40,767 nucleotides of DNA from Sutterella sp. (lineage in GTDB: Bacteria > Pseudomonadota > Gammaproteobacteria > Burkholderiales > Burkholderiaceae_F), in assembly GCA_020025955.1 (NCBI GenBank), contig JAHHRF010000012.1, forward strand, positions 1 through 40,767, written 5' to 3'. The notes beneath the pieces are model-generated. The model made no database searches. It saw nothing but the letters and a program-made list of their open reading frames with translations, and was not told where the DNA came from. A program made the translations under genes and the position numbers. Of this stretch, positions 32,428-40,760 are shown one piece after another; the first letter of the stretch is position 1; every line of letters starts with the position of its first letter.

Positions 32428-33708
32428 ATGGATCGCAATGAAGAACTCTTTGAACGTGCCCAAGACAGCATTCCCGGTGGGGTGAATTCCCCCGTTCGTG
32501 CTTTCCGTTCTGTGGGAGGCGCCCCGCGCTTTATTGAGCGTGCCAAGGGTCCTTACATGTGGGACGTTGAAGGGAAGCGCTTCATTGACTACATCCTTTC
32601 CTGGGGTCCGATGATCCTGGGCCACAACAACGAAGCCGTGATTGCGGACGTGGAAGCCGCGGCCGAAAAGGGCTTGAGCTTTGGCACCGCCACGGAAGCC
32701 GAAATCCGTATTGCGGAAGAAATCCGTAAGATCGTCCCCTCCATGGAGCAAGTGCGTTTAGTGAGCTCCGGCACGGAAGCGGGGATGTCCGCCATTCGTT
32801 TGGCCCGTGGTTACACGAACCGCAACAAGATCATCAAGTTTGAAGGGTGCTATCACGGGCACTCGGATGCCCTCCTTGTGAAGGCGGGCTCTGGGCTTCT
32901 CACCTTCGGGAATCCCTCCTCCTCGGGCGTACCCGCCTCGGTGACCGAACACACCCTCGTTTTGGAATACAACAACCCGCAGCAGCTCGAAGACGCCTTT
33001 AAGGAGTTCGGGAGCGACATCGCCTGCGTCATCGTGGAAGCGGTGGCTGGCAACATGAACTTGGTGCGTGCCACGCCCGAATTCATCCACACCATGCGTC
33101 GCCTCTGTACCGAATACGGCGCCTTGATGATCGTGGACGAAGTGATGACGGGCTTCCGCGTCGAACTCGGTGGCGCGCAAGCCCACTATGGCGTCACGCC
33201 TGACTTAACCATGTTGGGTAAGGTCATTGGGGGCGGGATGCCCGTGGCGGCCTTCGGGGGTCGTCGAGAAATCATGCAGCACGTCGCTCCCGTGGGCGGC
33301 GTCTACCAAGCCGGGACCTTGTCGGGGAACCCCGTTGCAGTGGCGTGCGGGCTCGCTACGTTAAAGGCCATTCAGGCGCCGGGCTTCTACGACACCCTCT
33401 TTGGTCAGACCAAGAAGCTCGTTGACGGGTTAACGGCCGCTGCTAAAGAAAACAACATCACCTTCTGCGCGGATCACGTGGGCGGTATGTTTGGGCTCTA
33501 CTTCTTACCTGAAATTCCTACGGGCTTTGCTGACGTGATGAAGAGCAACACCGAGCAATTCAACACGTTCTTCCATGGCATGCTCGATCGCGGGGTCTAC
33601 TTTGCCCCGTCCACCTTCGAAGCGGGCTTTGTTTCCGTTGTGCATACCGATGAGGTGATTGCGGAAACGGTTAACGCGGCGCGCGACGTTTTTGCACAAA
33701 TGAAGTAA
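32428..33708 (+). CDS. hemL: Glutamate-1-semialdehyde 2,1-aminomutase HemL
   Basis: PLP enzyme that makes 5-aminolevulinate from glutamate-1-semialdehyde in the C5 route to haem. 426 residues, the same as E. coli. The PLP lysine is K265 (TMLGKVIGGGMPVAAFGG), with IVDEVMTGFR upstream. The signature SSGTEAGMSAIRLARG differs slightly from the usual NSGTEATMSAIRL. ATG 32428 is chosen for its AAAGGATGAG ribosome site and family length; the longer frame to 32362 runs through the terminator. It lies 18 bases before the DsbD-like gene. Confidence 0.96.
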   Translation: MDRNEELFERAQDSIPGGVNSPVRAFRSVGGAPRFIERAKGPYMWDVEGKRFIDYILSWGPMILGHNNEAVIADVEAAAEKGLSFGTATEAEIRIAEEIRKIVPSMEQVRLVSSGTEAGMSAIRLARGYTNRNKIIKFEGCYHGHSDALLVKAGSGLLTFGNPSSSGVPASVTEHTLVLEYNNPQQLEDAFKEFGSDIACVIVEAVAGNMNLVRATPEFIHTMRRLCTEYGALMIVDEVMTGFRVELGGAQAHYGVTPDLTMLGKVIGGGMPVAAFGGRREIMQHVAPVGGVYQAGTLSGNPVAVACGLATLKAIQAPGFYDTLFGQTKKLVDGLTAAAKENNITFCADHVGGMFGLYFLPEIPTGFADVMKSNTEQFNTFFHGMLDRGVYFAPSTFEAGFVSVVHTDEVIAETVNAARDVFAQMK

Positions 33709-33726
33709 GTAAAAAAAGGACCACCT

Positions 33727-35874
33727 ATGACCGCACGCTCCCTTTGGACGACGGCCGTCGTAACGCTCGGACTCTTCGTGAGTTCGAGCCTTGCGGTGGC
33801 GGGCTCTTGGCTCGATAAGCGATCGGGGGATAAAACCCCCGATGCGCCCCATGTCACCGCTCGCCTGATTAGTGAAACGGATGCCCTCATCCCGCAAGCC
33901 CAAAACCGCCTGGCGGTGGTGCTCGATCATGAAGCGGGTTGGCACACCTACTGGCAAATGCCGGGGGACTCGGGGCTGGCGACCACCTTTAAAGTGACCG
34001 CCCCCTCGGACGTGACCGTCACGCCCCCGCGCTTTCCGGTGCCCGAGCGCTTGGTGGTGCCTGGCGTCACCTCGTACGCCCACCATGACACCACGCTCTA
34101 TCCGTTTGTCGCGACCCCAGAGCGCCATGTCCCTACGGGGAAGCGTGTCACCCTCTCGGTCAAGGTCCGCTACTTAGCCTGTAAAGACTTATGTATCCCG
34201 GGGGAAACGTCTGCCTCGATTACGCTGCCGTTTCGCATTAACGCCAAGCCCACGGCAGACGCCCAAGCCGTGGACGAGGCCTTTAAAGCCTTACCCGAAG
34301 TGCGCACGATCGAAGGGGTCACGGCCACCTATGACCAGACTCTCTTAAAGATTGCGCTCCCTGACTCGGTCGCGCGCGTGAATCATTCCTTGGCCTTTTT
34401 CCCCTTAGACGCACGCCTCTTTGCGTTAGACAAAGACCAGCGCTTTGTGAAAACGCCCACGGAAGATGCCCTCTTCTGGACGCTGTCGGACAACGCTAAG
34501 CTCGACGGCAAGACCCATTTAAAGGGCGTCTTGGTTGCGGACGACGGTCCCACCAAAGGCGGCTGGGCGGTGGAAACCGACTTAAAGTTGATGCCGGGTA
34601 CCGTTACGGTTCCAGCAGAAAGCCTCACCTCGGGGTTAAGTACAGAAACAAGTGCTGAAGATTTAACGACGCTCTCTGCCATCCTCTTTGCACTGGTGGG
34701 CGGGCTCATTTTGAACCTCATGCCCTGCGTCTTCCCGGTTTTAAGCCTCAAGCTCTTAGACTTAATTGAGCACCGTGAAAACCGTGCGCAGTTAGCCAAA
34801 CACGGCTTTGCCTTTACGGGCGGGGTGCTCGCCTCCATGCTCGTCATTTCTGGGCTTTTGTTGGCGTTACGTAGCGCAGGGGTGGCGCTCGGCTGGGGGT
34901 TCCAATTACAAAACCCCTTAGTGGTGGCGCTTCTTCTCATCCTCTTTATCACCTTGACGCTTAACCTCGTCGGGACCTTTGAATTTACCTTAGGGACGGG
35001 GCTTGCGAACAAGGGGGCGGATGCCGCTCCGAAGCAAGGGCTCTCGGGGTCGTTCTTCACGGGGATTTTGGCCGTGATTGTGGCGAGTCCCTGCACGGCC
35101 CCCTTTATGGGCGCGGCCTTAGGTTTTGCCTTAACGCAGTCGGCCGCCAGTGCGCTGCTCGTCTTCATGAGTTTAGGGCTCGGGATGGCGCTTCCCTGGT
35201 TGCTGCTTTGCTTATTCCCTGCGTGGGCGGGGTTGTTACCGAAGCCCGGCCTCTGGATGGTACGCCTTCGTCAAGTGATGGCGGTGCCCATGGGCTTAGC
35301 CGTGCTCTGGCTCGGTTGGGTCTTAACGAAGCAGGTGAACACGGCGGGGATCTGGATTATTCTCAGTGCCTCGGCCGCGTGCGCCGTCTTCTTGTGGCTC
35401 TTAGGGCGTGCGCAGTGGGGTTTAGGCTCCAACCGCGTCTTAATGGGGCTGATGCTTGCCATTCTCGTTGCGAGTTTGGGGCTCATTAGCTCGGGGCTCT
35501 TTGCACGCTCGGGCTCGGTGATGGCCGAAAAGGGCGAGTGGCTCACGTGGTCGCCCGATGCCGTGGAAACGACCTTAGCCGCGGGGCAACCTGCCTTCGT
35601 GGACTTCACGGCAGCGTGGTGTATTACCTGCCAAGCCAACAAGGTGAGCACCTTAAACCGTGAATCGGTGCACGAGGCGTTTAAGCGCCACGGGGTGAAA
35701 CTCTTTGTCGCGGACTGGACCAACCAGGATCCGACGATTACGGATACGTTGAACCGCTTTGCGCGCTCTGGGGTTCCCCTCTACCTCCTCTACAAACCGG
35801 ACGGCAATGTTGAAGTGCTCCCGCAGCTCTTAACGCCCGATGCGGTGATTGACGTGGTGGATAAGCTCCCCTAA
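33727..35874 (+). CDS. dsbD: Thiol:disulfide interchange protein, DsbD/ScsB family
   Basis: Carries electrons from cytosolic thioredoxin across the inner membrane to periplasmic thiol proteins. 715 residues. A signal peptide or first membrane segment (about 7-26) precedes a periplasmic N-domain with GWHTYWQMPGDSGL (typical of the ScsB branch) and the redox pair C152/C156 (ACKDLC). A central membrane domain contains LMPCVFPVLSLKLLDL and ASPCTAPFMGAALG, with the transmembrane cysteines. The C-terminal thioredoxin domain has WCITC. All three redox modules are present. AAAGGA lies upstream of the ATG. Partners such as cytochrome maturation or DsbC-like proteins are not in this window. Confidence 0.92.
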   Translation: MTARSLWTTAVVTLGLFVSSSLAVAGSWLDKRSGDKTPDAPHVTARLISETDALIPQAQNRLAVVLDHEAGWHTYWQMPGDSGLATTFKVTAPSDVTVTPPRFPVPERLVVPGVTSYAHHDTTLYPFVATPERHVPTGKRVTLSVKVRYLACKDLCIPGETSASITLPFRINAKPTADAQAVDEAFKALPEVRTIEGVTATYDQTLLKIALPDSVARVNHSLAFFPLDARLFALDKDQRFVKTPTEDALFWTLSDNAKLDGKTHLKGVLVADDGPTKGGWAVETDLKLMPGTVTVPAESLTSGLSTETSAEDLTTLSAILFALVGGLILNLMPCVFPVLSLKLLDLIEHRENRAQLAKHGFAFTGGVLASMLVISGLLLALRSAGVALGWGFQLQNPLVVALLLILFITLTLNLVGTFEFTLGTGLANKGADAAPKQGLSGSFFTGILAVIVASPCTAPFMGAALGFALTQSAASALLVFMSLGLGMALPWLLLCLFPAWAGLLPKPGLWMVRLRQVMAVPMGLAVLWLGWVLTKQVNTAGIWIILSASAACAVFLWLLGRAQWGLGSNRVLMGLMLAILVASLGLISSGLFARSGSVMAEKGEWLTWSPDAVETTLAAGQPAFVDFTAAWCITCQANKVSTLNRESVHEAFKRHGVKLFVADWTNQDPTITDTLNRFARSGVPLYLLYKPDGNVEVLPQLLTPDAVIDVVDKLP

Positions 35875-35885
35875 CGGCACAGCAG

Positions 35886-35920
35886 AAAGGCCCTTCACTT
35901 TTGAAGGGCCTTTTCGTTTT
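35886..35920. terminator. Terminator between dsbD and dacB
   Basis: An 11-bp perfect stem AAAGGCCCTTC / GAAGGGCCTTT around ACTTTT, followed by TCGTTTTT on the plus strand and CTGCTG on the minus strand. It separates two converging genes and mainly serves dsbD. Confidence 0.85.
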
Positions 35921-35934
35921 TCTGGGGTTCGTCT

Positions 35935-37371
35935 TTAGGGCTTCGTGCCGCTATCCACCCAGTCGATCACGTCGTCCAAAAAGGCAATCCCCTTATGGAC
36001 GTTTTTGTCGCCTGCTACGACGGCGTAGACGCTGTAGCGGTAGCCGTCCTTCGCATGAAGGTAGCCCCCAATCGATCGAACATCGTTTAAGAGCCCCGTC
36101 TTAATGCGACCGCGATACTGGGCGTTTTTACGCTGACGCATCGTGCCGTCTTCCCCCGTCACGGGAAGGCTTGCCAAGTATTCACTCATAAAGGGACTGT
36201 GCCAGCCATAGCGCAGCAGGGCATCCATGGTCTCGGCACGCACCCGCGTTTGGCGCGAGAGCCCCGAGCCGTTTTCCATAAAGAAGTCCTTTTGCGAAAT
36301 CCCTTTTTCTCGCATCCAGTCTGAGAGCGCCTTGCGGGCGGCCGCTGGCGTCAGGTTCGTCCCCGCCTGGGTGCGACTATCGTCCCCCAAGGTCAAAAAG
36401 AGGTGGCGCGCCAAAAGGTTATTGGAAAACTTATTGGTGAGCTTCACCAGATCGGCCAAGGGGGCAGAGGTGCGCGTGAGCACCACCGCGTCCTTGGGAC
36501 TCGTGCGACGCCATTCAAAGTCCCCCGTAAAGCGAATGCCGTTTTCCTTAAAGGCGTCACGCAACAGGGCTTCTGTGTACGTGTGCGACGCCAAGGGCAC
36601 CAAGTAGAGGGTCTTTTCCCCGCAACTACTCGGATAGCGCCCCTTGAAGCGCAAACGCACCCCATTGGGCGTTTGGGTAAATTCGGGCGCTAAACGGTTT
36701 TTCCATTGCCCGCAGGGGCCCGTGGTTAAGGGAACCGTTTTAGGAACTGAGACCGCAGCTAAGTCAGGGAGCATGGCTACGCGCGCGGTTTTTTCTTCTG
36801 GCGTAATCGTGAGCGCCACCCCGGCGTAATTCATCAAGAGCGCATCGGGCACCGTGTTATAGGGGCGCCAACCCCGACCGTCAAAGTCTTGGGACTTTTC
36901 ATTCGAGGGCGCAAAGTAGGTGTTATCCAAAACGATTGCCCCCACAATTTCACGCACCCCTTGGGTTTTTAAGCGTTTGATGTCGAGAAGGACGTCTTCT
37001 AAGACCCAACTCGCATCGCCCTTCCCCTCAATGGAAAGCCCCGTGACGACGCCGTCCTTGATGTGCTTAGCGCGAAACGGGGTCTGATAGCGCCAGTCGG
37101 GGCCGTGGGTGTCCAGAATCGCCAAAGTCGTAATGAGTTTGGCGGTGGAAGCAGGCGGGCGGCTCACCTCCGCGTGAAAGCGCAAAATGGGCTCATCTTT
37201 TGCTGGCCCGTCAGCCAGGCGCGTCACCACCACGGAGACGTGCTCGGGCGAAATCCCGTTTTTCGCTAACGACGTCGCCAATGAGACGGGCAACGTGGTT
37301 AAGGGCGCTGCGTGCACACCGCCCAAGAGCCCCAAAAGGGTGCCCGTCATAAGCCATCCAATACGCGTCAT
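35935..37371 (-). CDS. dacB: D-alanyl-D-alanine carboxypeptidase/endopeptidase DacB (PBP4)
   Basis: Periplasmic class C penicillin-binding protein that trims stem peptides and cuts crosslinks. 478 residues with a signal peptide (about 1-21, HAA). The active-site motifs of the S13 peptidase family are S75-T-A-K78 in RPPASTAKLITT, SNN in KFSNNLLARHL, and KTG in GRIKTGLLNDVRS. The long insertion between the first two motifs is typical of PBP4. Transcribed alone, ending against the dsbD terminator. Ribosome site AAGGA. Confidence 0.95.
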   Translation of the reverse strand: MTRIGWLMTGTLLGLLGGVHAAPLTTLPVSLATSLAKNGISPEHVSVVVTRLADGPAKDEPILRFHAEVSRPPASTAKLITTLAILDTHGPDWRYQTPFRAKHIKDGVVTGLSIEGKGDASWVLEDVLLDIKRLKTQGVREIVGAIVLDNTYFAPSNEKSQDFDGRGWRPYNTVPDALLMNYAGVALTITPEEKTARVAMLPDLAAVSVPKTVPLTTGPCGQWKNRLAPEFTQTPNGVRLRFKGRYPSSCGEKTLYLVPLASHTYTEALLRDAFKENGIRFTGDFEWRRTSPKDAVVLTRTSAPLADLVKLTNKFSNNLLARHLFLTLGDDSRTQAGTNLTPAAARKALSDWMREKGISQKDFFMENGSGLSRQTRVRAETMDALLRYGWHSPFMSEYLASLPVTGEDGTMRQRKNAQYRGRIKTGLLNDVRSIGGYLHAKDGYRYSVYAVVAGDKNVHKGIAFLDDVIDWVDSGTKP

Positions 37372-37403
37372 TGAGTCGATTCCTAAGGGGTTAGAACGTG
37401 GGA

Positions 37404-37433
37404 AATAAAGTCGCCAAGGCCATTGAGTGACAA
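37404..37433 (-). promoter_or_regulatory. Promoter candidate for dacB
   Basis: On the minus strand TTGTCA (37433-37428), an 18-base spacer, TTTATT (37409-37404). It lies 33 bases before the dacB start. Five of six and four of six to consensus, spacing one longer than ideal. Confidence 0.45.
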
Positions 37434-37458
37434 AAATGAAAAAAGTTTTCGTCTTGCC

Positions 37459-37486
37459 CTTGGAATTTTAGAATTCATCCCCATAT
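37459..37486 (+). promoter_or_regulatory. Heat-shock (sigma-32) promoter of groESL
   Basis: CTTGGAA (37459-37465), a 13-base spacer, CCCCATAT (37479-37486). This is close to the sigma-32 consensus CTTGAAA / CCCCATnT, with a perfect -10. It gives a leader of roughly 130 bases before groES. Confidence 0.8.
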
Positions 37487-37563
37487 AGTTAAACATCCTA
37501 GAGCGCACGCGATTTCACGCGAGACTCTGGAACCAAATTTTTACACTTTATGGAAAAAAACGC

Positions 37564-37596
37564 GCAGGCGAATCGTTTTCTCGCCCGCTTTTTTTT
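37564..37596 (+). terminator. Terminator-like hairpin in the groES leader
   Basis: GCAGGCGA pairs with TCGCCCGC (one mismatch) around a 9-base loop and is followed at once by eight T. It lies between the sigma-32 promoter and the groES ribosome site, so it could act as an attenuator. Stem stability is moderate. Confidence 0.5.
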
Positions 37597-37624
37597 CGAG
37601 TTCCTCACTTTGGAGAATGCTCAA

Positions 37625-37912
37625 ATGCAGATTCGTCCGTTGCACGACCGTGTCATTATCAAGCGCCTTGAGGCCGAAACCACGACGTCCTTTGGTTTAG
37701 TCCTCCCTGATGCCGCTGGCGAAAAGCCGGATCAGGGCGAAATCATCGCCGTGGGTCCGGGCCGTCGTGATGACGCTGGCAAGCTCATCGCACTCGACGT
37801 TAAGGTCGGTGATCGCGTGCTCTTTGGCAAGTACTCTGGCCAGGTGGTCAAGGTTGACGGCCAGGAACTCTTAGTTATGCGTGAAGAAGAAGTGATGGGC
37901 GTTCTCGAATAA
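37625..37912 (+). CDS. groES: Co-chaperonin GroES
   Basis: Lid of the GroEL folding chamber. 95 residues beginning MQIRPLHDRVIIKRL, with GRRDDAGKLIALDVKVGDRVLFGKY and an end motif DGQELLVMREEEVMGVLE. ATG 37625 is the family start, with GGAG 8 bases upstream. An in-frame ATG at 37550 would add 25 residues encoded by the leader hairpin and is rejected. The mobile loop reads ETTTSFGLVLPDAAGEKPDQG: GroES normally has a GGIVLTGSAA-like loop here, and this protein has FGLVLPDAA. Followed by groEL after 59 bases. Confidence 0.95.
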   Translation: MQIRPLHDRVIIKRLEAETTTSFGLVLPDAAGEKPDQGEIIAVGPGRRDDAGKLIALDVKVGDRVLFGKYSGQVVKVDGQELLVMREEEVMGVLE

Positions 37913-37971
37913 GTCGAGCCCTATCCCCTTCACAACACCCCCATTCATATCGTATTTACAAGGAATTCAAC

Positions 37972-39603
37972 ATGTCTGCTAAGCAGGTTCTTTTCGGCGA
38001 TGAAGCCCGTGCCAAGATGGTTCGTGGCATTAACACCTTAGCCAACGCGGTTAAGGTCACCCTCGGCCCGAAGGGTCGTAACGTGGTGCTCGATCGTGCC
38101 TTCGGTGGCCCGACGGTTACCAAGGACGGTGTGTCCGTTGCCAAGGAAATCGAACTCAAGGACAAGTTCGAAAACATGGGCGCCACGATGGTTCGTGAAG
38201 TCGCCTCCAAGACGAGCGACCATGCTGGTGACGGTACGACGACCGCGACCGTGCTCGCCCAGGCCATCGTTGACGAAGGCATGAAGTTCGTTGCCGCCGG
38301 CATGAACCCCATGGACTTGAAGCGTGGTATCGACAAGGCTGTGGCTGCCGCCATCGAAGAATTGAAGGCCTTGAGCAAGCCCACCACGACCAACAAGGAA
38401 ATCGCCCAGGTTGGCGCCATTTCCGCCAACTCCGACGAAGAGATCGGCATGATCATCTCGGAAGCCATGGACAAGGTCGGTAAGGAAGGCGTCATCACCG
38501 TTGAAGACGGCAAGAGCCTCAAGAACGAACTCGAAGTGGTCGAAGGGATGCAGTTTGACCGCGGTTACCTCTCCCCCTACTTCATCAACCAGCCCGAAAA
38601 GCAGGCTGCGGTGTTTGAAAACGCGCTCGTTCTTCTCCACGAAAAGAAGATCAGCAACATCCGCGAACTCTTGCCGGTGCTCGAACAGGTGGCTAAGACC
38701 AACCGTCCGCTCGTCATCATCGCTGAAGACATCGACGGTGAAGCCTTGACGACGTTGGTCGTGAACTCCATCCGTGGCATCCTCAAGGTTGTCGCCATCA
38801 AGGCTCCGGGCTTTGGTGACCGCCGTACCGCCATGCTCGAAGACATCGCCATCCTCACGGGCGGCACCGTCATCTCCGACAAGATTGGTCTTTCCTTGGA
38901 TAAGGCTGGCTTGGCTCAGTTGGGTTCCGCTAAGAAGGTGGAAGTCACGAAGGAAAACACGACGATTATCGACGGCGCTGGCGCCGCTGATGCCATCGAA
39001 CACCGTGTCGTTCAGATCCGTCAGCAGATGGAAACGACGACGAGCGACTACGATCGTGAAAAGCTCCAGGAACGCGTGGCTAAGCTCGCCGGCGGTGTGG
39101 CCCTCATCAAGGTGGGTGCTGCGACCGAAGTCGAAATGAAGGAAAAGAAGGCTCGCGTTGAAGACGCCCTTCACGCTACCCGCGCTGCCGTGGAAGAAGG
39201 TATCGTCCCGGGCGGTGGTGTGGCTCTCATCCGCGCCAAGAAGGCCATCATGAACCTCAAGGGTGACAATGATGAGCAGAACGCCGGTATCCGTATCGTG
39301 CTTCGCGCCATGGAAGAACCGCTCCGTCAGATCGTGAGCAACGCCGGTGACGAACCCAGCGTGGTCGTCAACCAGGTCGCTCAGGGTGAAGGCAACTACG
39401 GTTACAACGCTCAGTCGGGCGAATACGGTGACCTCGTGGCCATGGGCGTGTTGGATCCGACCAAGGTGACCCGCACGGCTTTACAGAACGCCGCGTCCGT
39501 CGCTTCCCTCATCCTCACGACCGACTGCATGGTCGCTGAGCTCCCGAGCGAAGACAAGCCCATGCCGGACATGGGTGGTATGGGCATGCCGGGCATGATG
39601 TAA
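37972..39603 (+). CDS. groEL: Chaperonin GroEL
   Basis: Tetradecameric ATP-driven folding chamber. 543 residues. The ATP loop GDGTTTATVLAQ (about residue 86), KAPGFGDRRTAMLEDIA and EEGIVPGGGVAL are universal GroEL signatures, and the C-terminus is the expected Gly/Met repeat tail (GGMGMPGMM). The coding strand uses a narrow set of codons, as expected for a very highly expressed gene, which produces a long false antisense frame. Second gene of the groESL operon. Confidence 0.98.
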   Translation: MSAKQVLFGDEARAKMVRGINTLANAVKVTLGPKGRNVVLDRAFGGPTVTKDGVSVAKEIELKDKFENMGATMVREVASKTSDHAGDGTTTATVLAQAIVDEGMKFVAAGMNPMDLKRGIDKAVAAAIEELKALSKPTTTNKEIAQVGAISANSDEEIGMIISEAMDKVGKEGVITVEDGKSLKNELEVVEGMQFDRGYLSPYFINQPEKQAAVFENALVLLHEKKISNIRELLPVLEQVAKTNRPLVIIAEDIDGEALTTLVVNSIRGILKVVAIKAPGFGDRRTAMLEDIAILTGGTVISDKIGLSLDKAGLAQLGSAKKVEVTKENTTIIDGAGAADAIEHRVVQIRQQMETTTSDYDREKLQERVAKLAGGVALIKVGAATEVEMKEKKARVEDALHATRAAVEEGIVPGGGVALIRAKKAIMNLKGDNDEQNAGIRIVLRAMEEPLRQIVSNAGDEPSVVVNQVAQGEGNYGYNAQSGEYGDLVAMGVLDPTKVTRTALQNAASVASLILTTDCMVAELPSEDKPMPDMGGMGMPGMM

Positions 39604-39664
39604 TTCATCCCTGAGTCTTTCCCCTAAGGGGAGGGTCAAAAGCCCTCCCTAAAAAAGAAAGCCG

Positions 39665-39700
39665 TCCCAGTTTGGGTTAATCCCCAAGCTGGGATTTTTT
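39665..39700 (+). terminator. Terminator after groEL
   Basis: TCCCAGTTTGGG pairs with CCCAAGCTGGGA (one wobble) and is followed by six T. A second smaller hairpin (GGGAGGG / CCCTCCC) lies just upstream at about 39630-39650 and may strengthen it. Confidence 0.88.
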
Positions 39701-39705
39701 ATGGG

Positions 39706-39711
39706 TACAAT
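39706..39711 (+). promoter_or_regulatory. Possible -10 element for the sialyltransferase gene
   Basis: TACAAT (five of six) lies just after the groEL terminator, 74 bases before the start codon. The -35 would fall in the terminator and matches poorly; weak candidate. Confidence 0.35.
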
Positions 39712-39785
39712 GTGACAACGGTCGCGCGTCACCCTCCACTTTCTTAAACAAAAATAAAGGACGCGCCTTAAGGAGTGTTTTGACT

Positions 39786-40709
39786 ATGTCCACCCAATCG
39801 GTCGTTATCGCCGGCAATGGTCCTAGCTTGACTGCCATTGATTACCGACGACTGCCCGAACAATTTGACGTTTTTCGTTGCAATCAGTTTTATTTCGAAG
39901 ACGCCCATTATTTAGGCCAAAACGTGAAGGCCGTCTTTTTCAATTCGTCCGTGTTTTTCGAACAGTTCTACACGGCGATGCTCCTGTCGGAACGTAACGA
40001 ATACCGATTTGAAAAGATCATTTTGAGTGACTACGGTAACCCCTTGGTGACGCGTGACACCCCGATGGTGGAGGCGGTGTTGCCGCAAATCACCAATGGC
40101 TACAAGGCTTATCTCTCGAAATTGGAAGCGTTTGACAATTACTTGCGCTTCAATGAGCTCTACCGCTCACAGCGCCCCACGGCAGGCGTTTACATGGTGG
40201 CGGTGGCCGCTGCCATGGGTTACAAGGACATTTACCTCGCAGGGATTGACTTCTATCGTGGGGACAAAAGCCAGTACGCGTTTGACCACCAGAAGAACAA
40301 CATCGTCTCTTTGGTCCCCAACTTTAAAGAGGACCAGTCGCACGCCGAGGTTCACGGGGAAAACTTTGAGTTGGATGCCCTGCAGTTCTTAATGAATCAC
40401 TATGGGTTGCGCCTCTTTACGGTGTGCCCAGAGAGCCCTGCCGCCGACACCTTCCCCTTGGCACCCATCCAGTCAGAGGGTCACTTTGAGGTGAAGAAAA
40501 AGGCCCCTGGCGCCATCAAAGACATCCAATTGCCGCCCGCCTCCTTTTATCAGCGCCTGGCAGGCCTCGAGGAGCCCTTGCCCCATGCCCATCGAGGCAA
40601 TTTGATCGTGTGGTTACTCTACGATTTGCTCACCTTCCCCAAGGGGTTGCGTCGATACTTCCGCGACAAACGCCTGCGAAAGGAAAAATTACGCAAAGCC
40701 CGAGGGTAA
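39786..40709 (+). CDS. GT42-family alpha-2,3-sialyltransferase (CstII-like)
   Basis: Expected to transfer sialic acid from CMP-sialic acid to a surface glycan, probably lipopolysaccharide. The 307-residue protein resembles Campylobacter jejuni CstII along its whole length: VIAGNGPSLTAIDY, RLPEQFDVFRCNQFYFED, SQRPTAGVYM, LGYKEIYLSGIDFY-like MGYKDIYLAGIDFY, and VPNFKEDQSH. The donor-site asparagines (N11, N33), R130, Y157 and the candidate base H190 match CstII N9, N31, R129, Y156 and H188. The C-terminus is basic (RRYFRDKRLRKEK), fitting peripheral membrane contact. AGGAG lies 10 bases before the ATG; a TTG at 39780 is possible. No CMP-sialate genes lie nearby. Confidence 0.9.
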   Translation: MSTQSVVIAGNGPSLTAIDYRRLPEQFDVFRCNQFYFEDAHYLGQNVKAVFFNSSVFFEQFYTAMLLSERNEYRFEKIILSDYGNPLVTRDTPMVEAVLPQITNGYKAYLSKLEAFDNYLRFNELYRSQRPTAGVYMVAVAAAMGYKDIYLAGIDFYRGDKSQYAFDHQKNNIVSLVPNFKEDQSHAEVHGENFELDALQFLMNHYGLRLFTVCPESPAADTFPLAPIQSEGHFEVKKKAPGAIKDIQLPPASFYQRLAGLEEPLPHAHRGNLIVWLLYDLLTFPKGLRRYFRDKRLRKEKLRKARG

Positions 40710-40722
40710 TGAGCTTAGGCAC

Positions 40723-40760
40723 AAAAAACGCGCAACCCATCGAGGCGTTGCGCGTTTTTC
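40723..40760 (+). terminator. Terminator after the sialyltransferase gene
   Basis: ACGCGCAAC pairs with GTTGCGCGT around a 10-base loop, flanked by A and T runs that extend the stem and supply the U tract. It is symmetrical and may also serve a gene coming from beyond the window edge. Confidence 0.88.

Noticed and set aside
37500..37530. CIRCE element upstream of groES
   Set aside because: A weak dyad (CGCG...CGCG with flanking AGAG/CTCT) is present, but it does not match TTAGCACTC-N9-GAGTGCTAA.
37550..37624. 25-residue N-terminal extension of GroES
   Set aside because: It is encoded by the leader hairpin and T run, has no ribosome site, and GroES proteins start at MQIRPLHDR. Kept only as a possible leader reading frame.
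38038..39174. 378-codon open frame antisense to groEL
   Set aside because: It is a by-product of the strongly biased codon use of groEL. It has no ribosome site and no recognisable protein features, and it lies wholly inside a certain gene.
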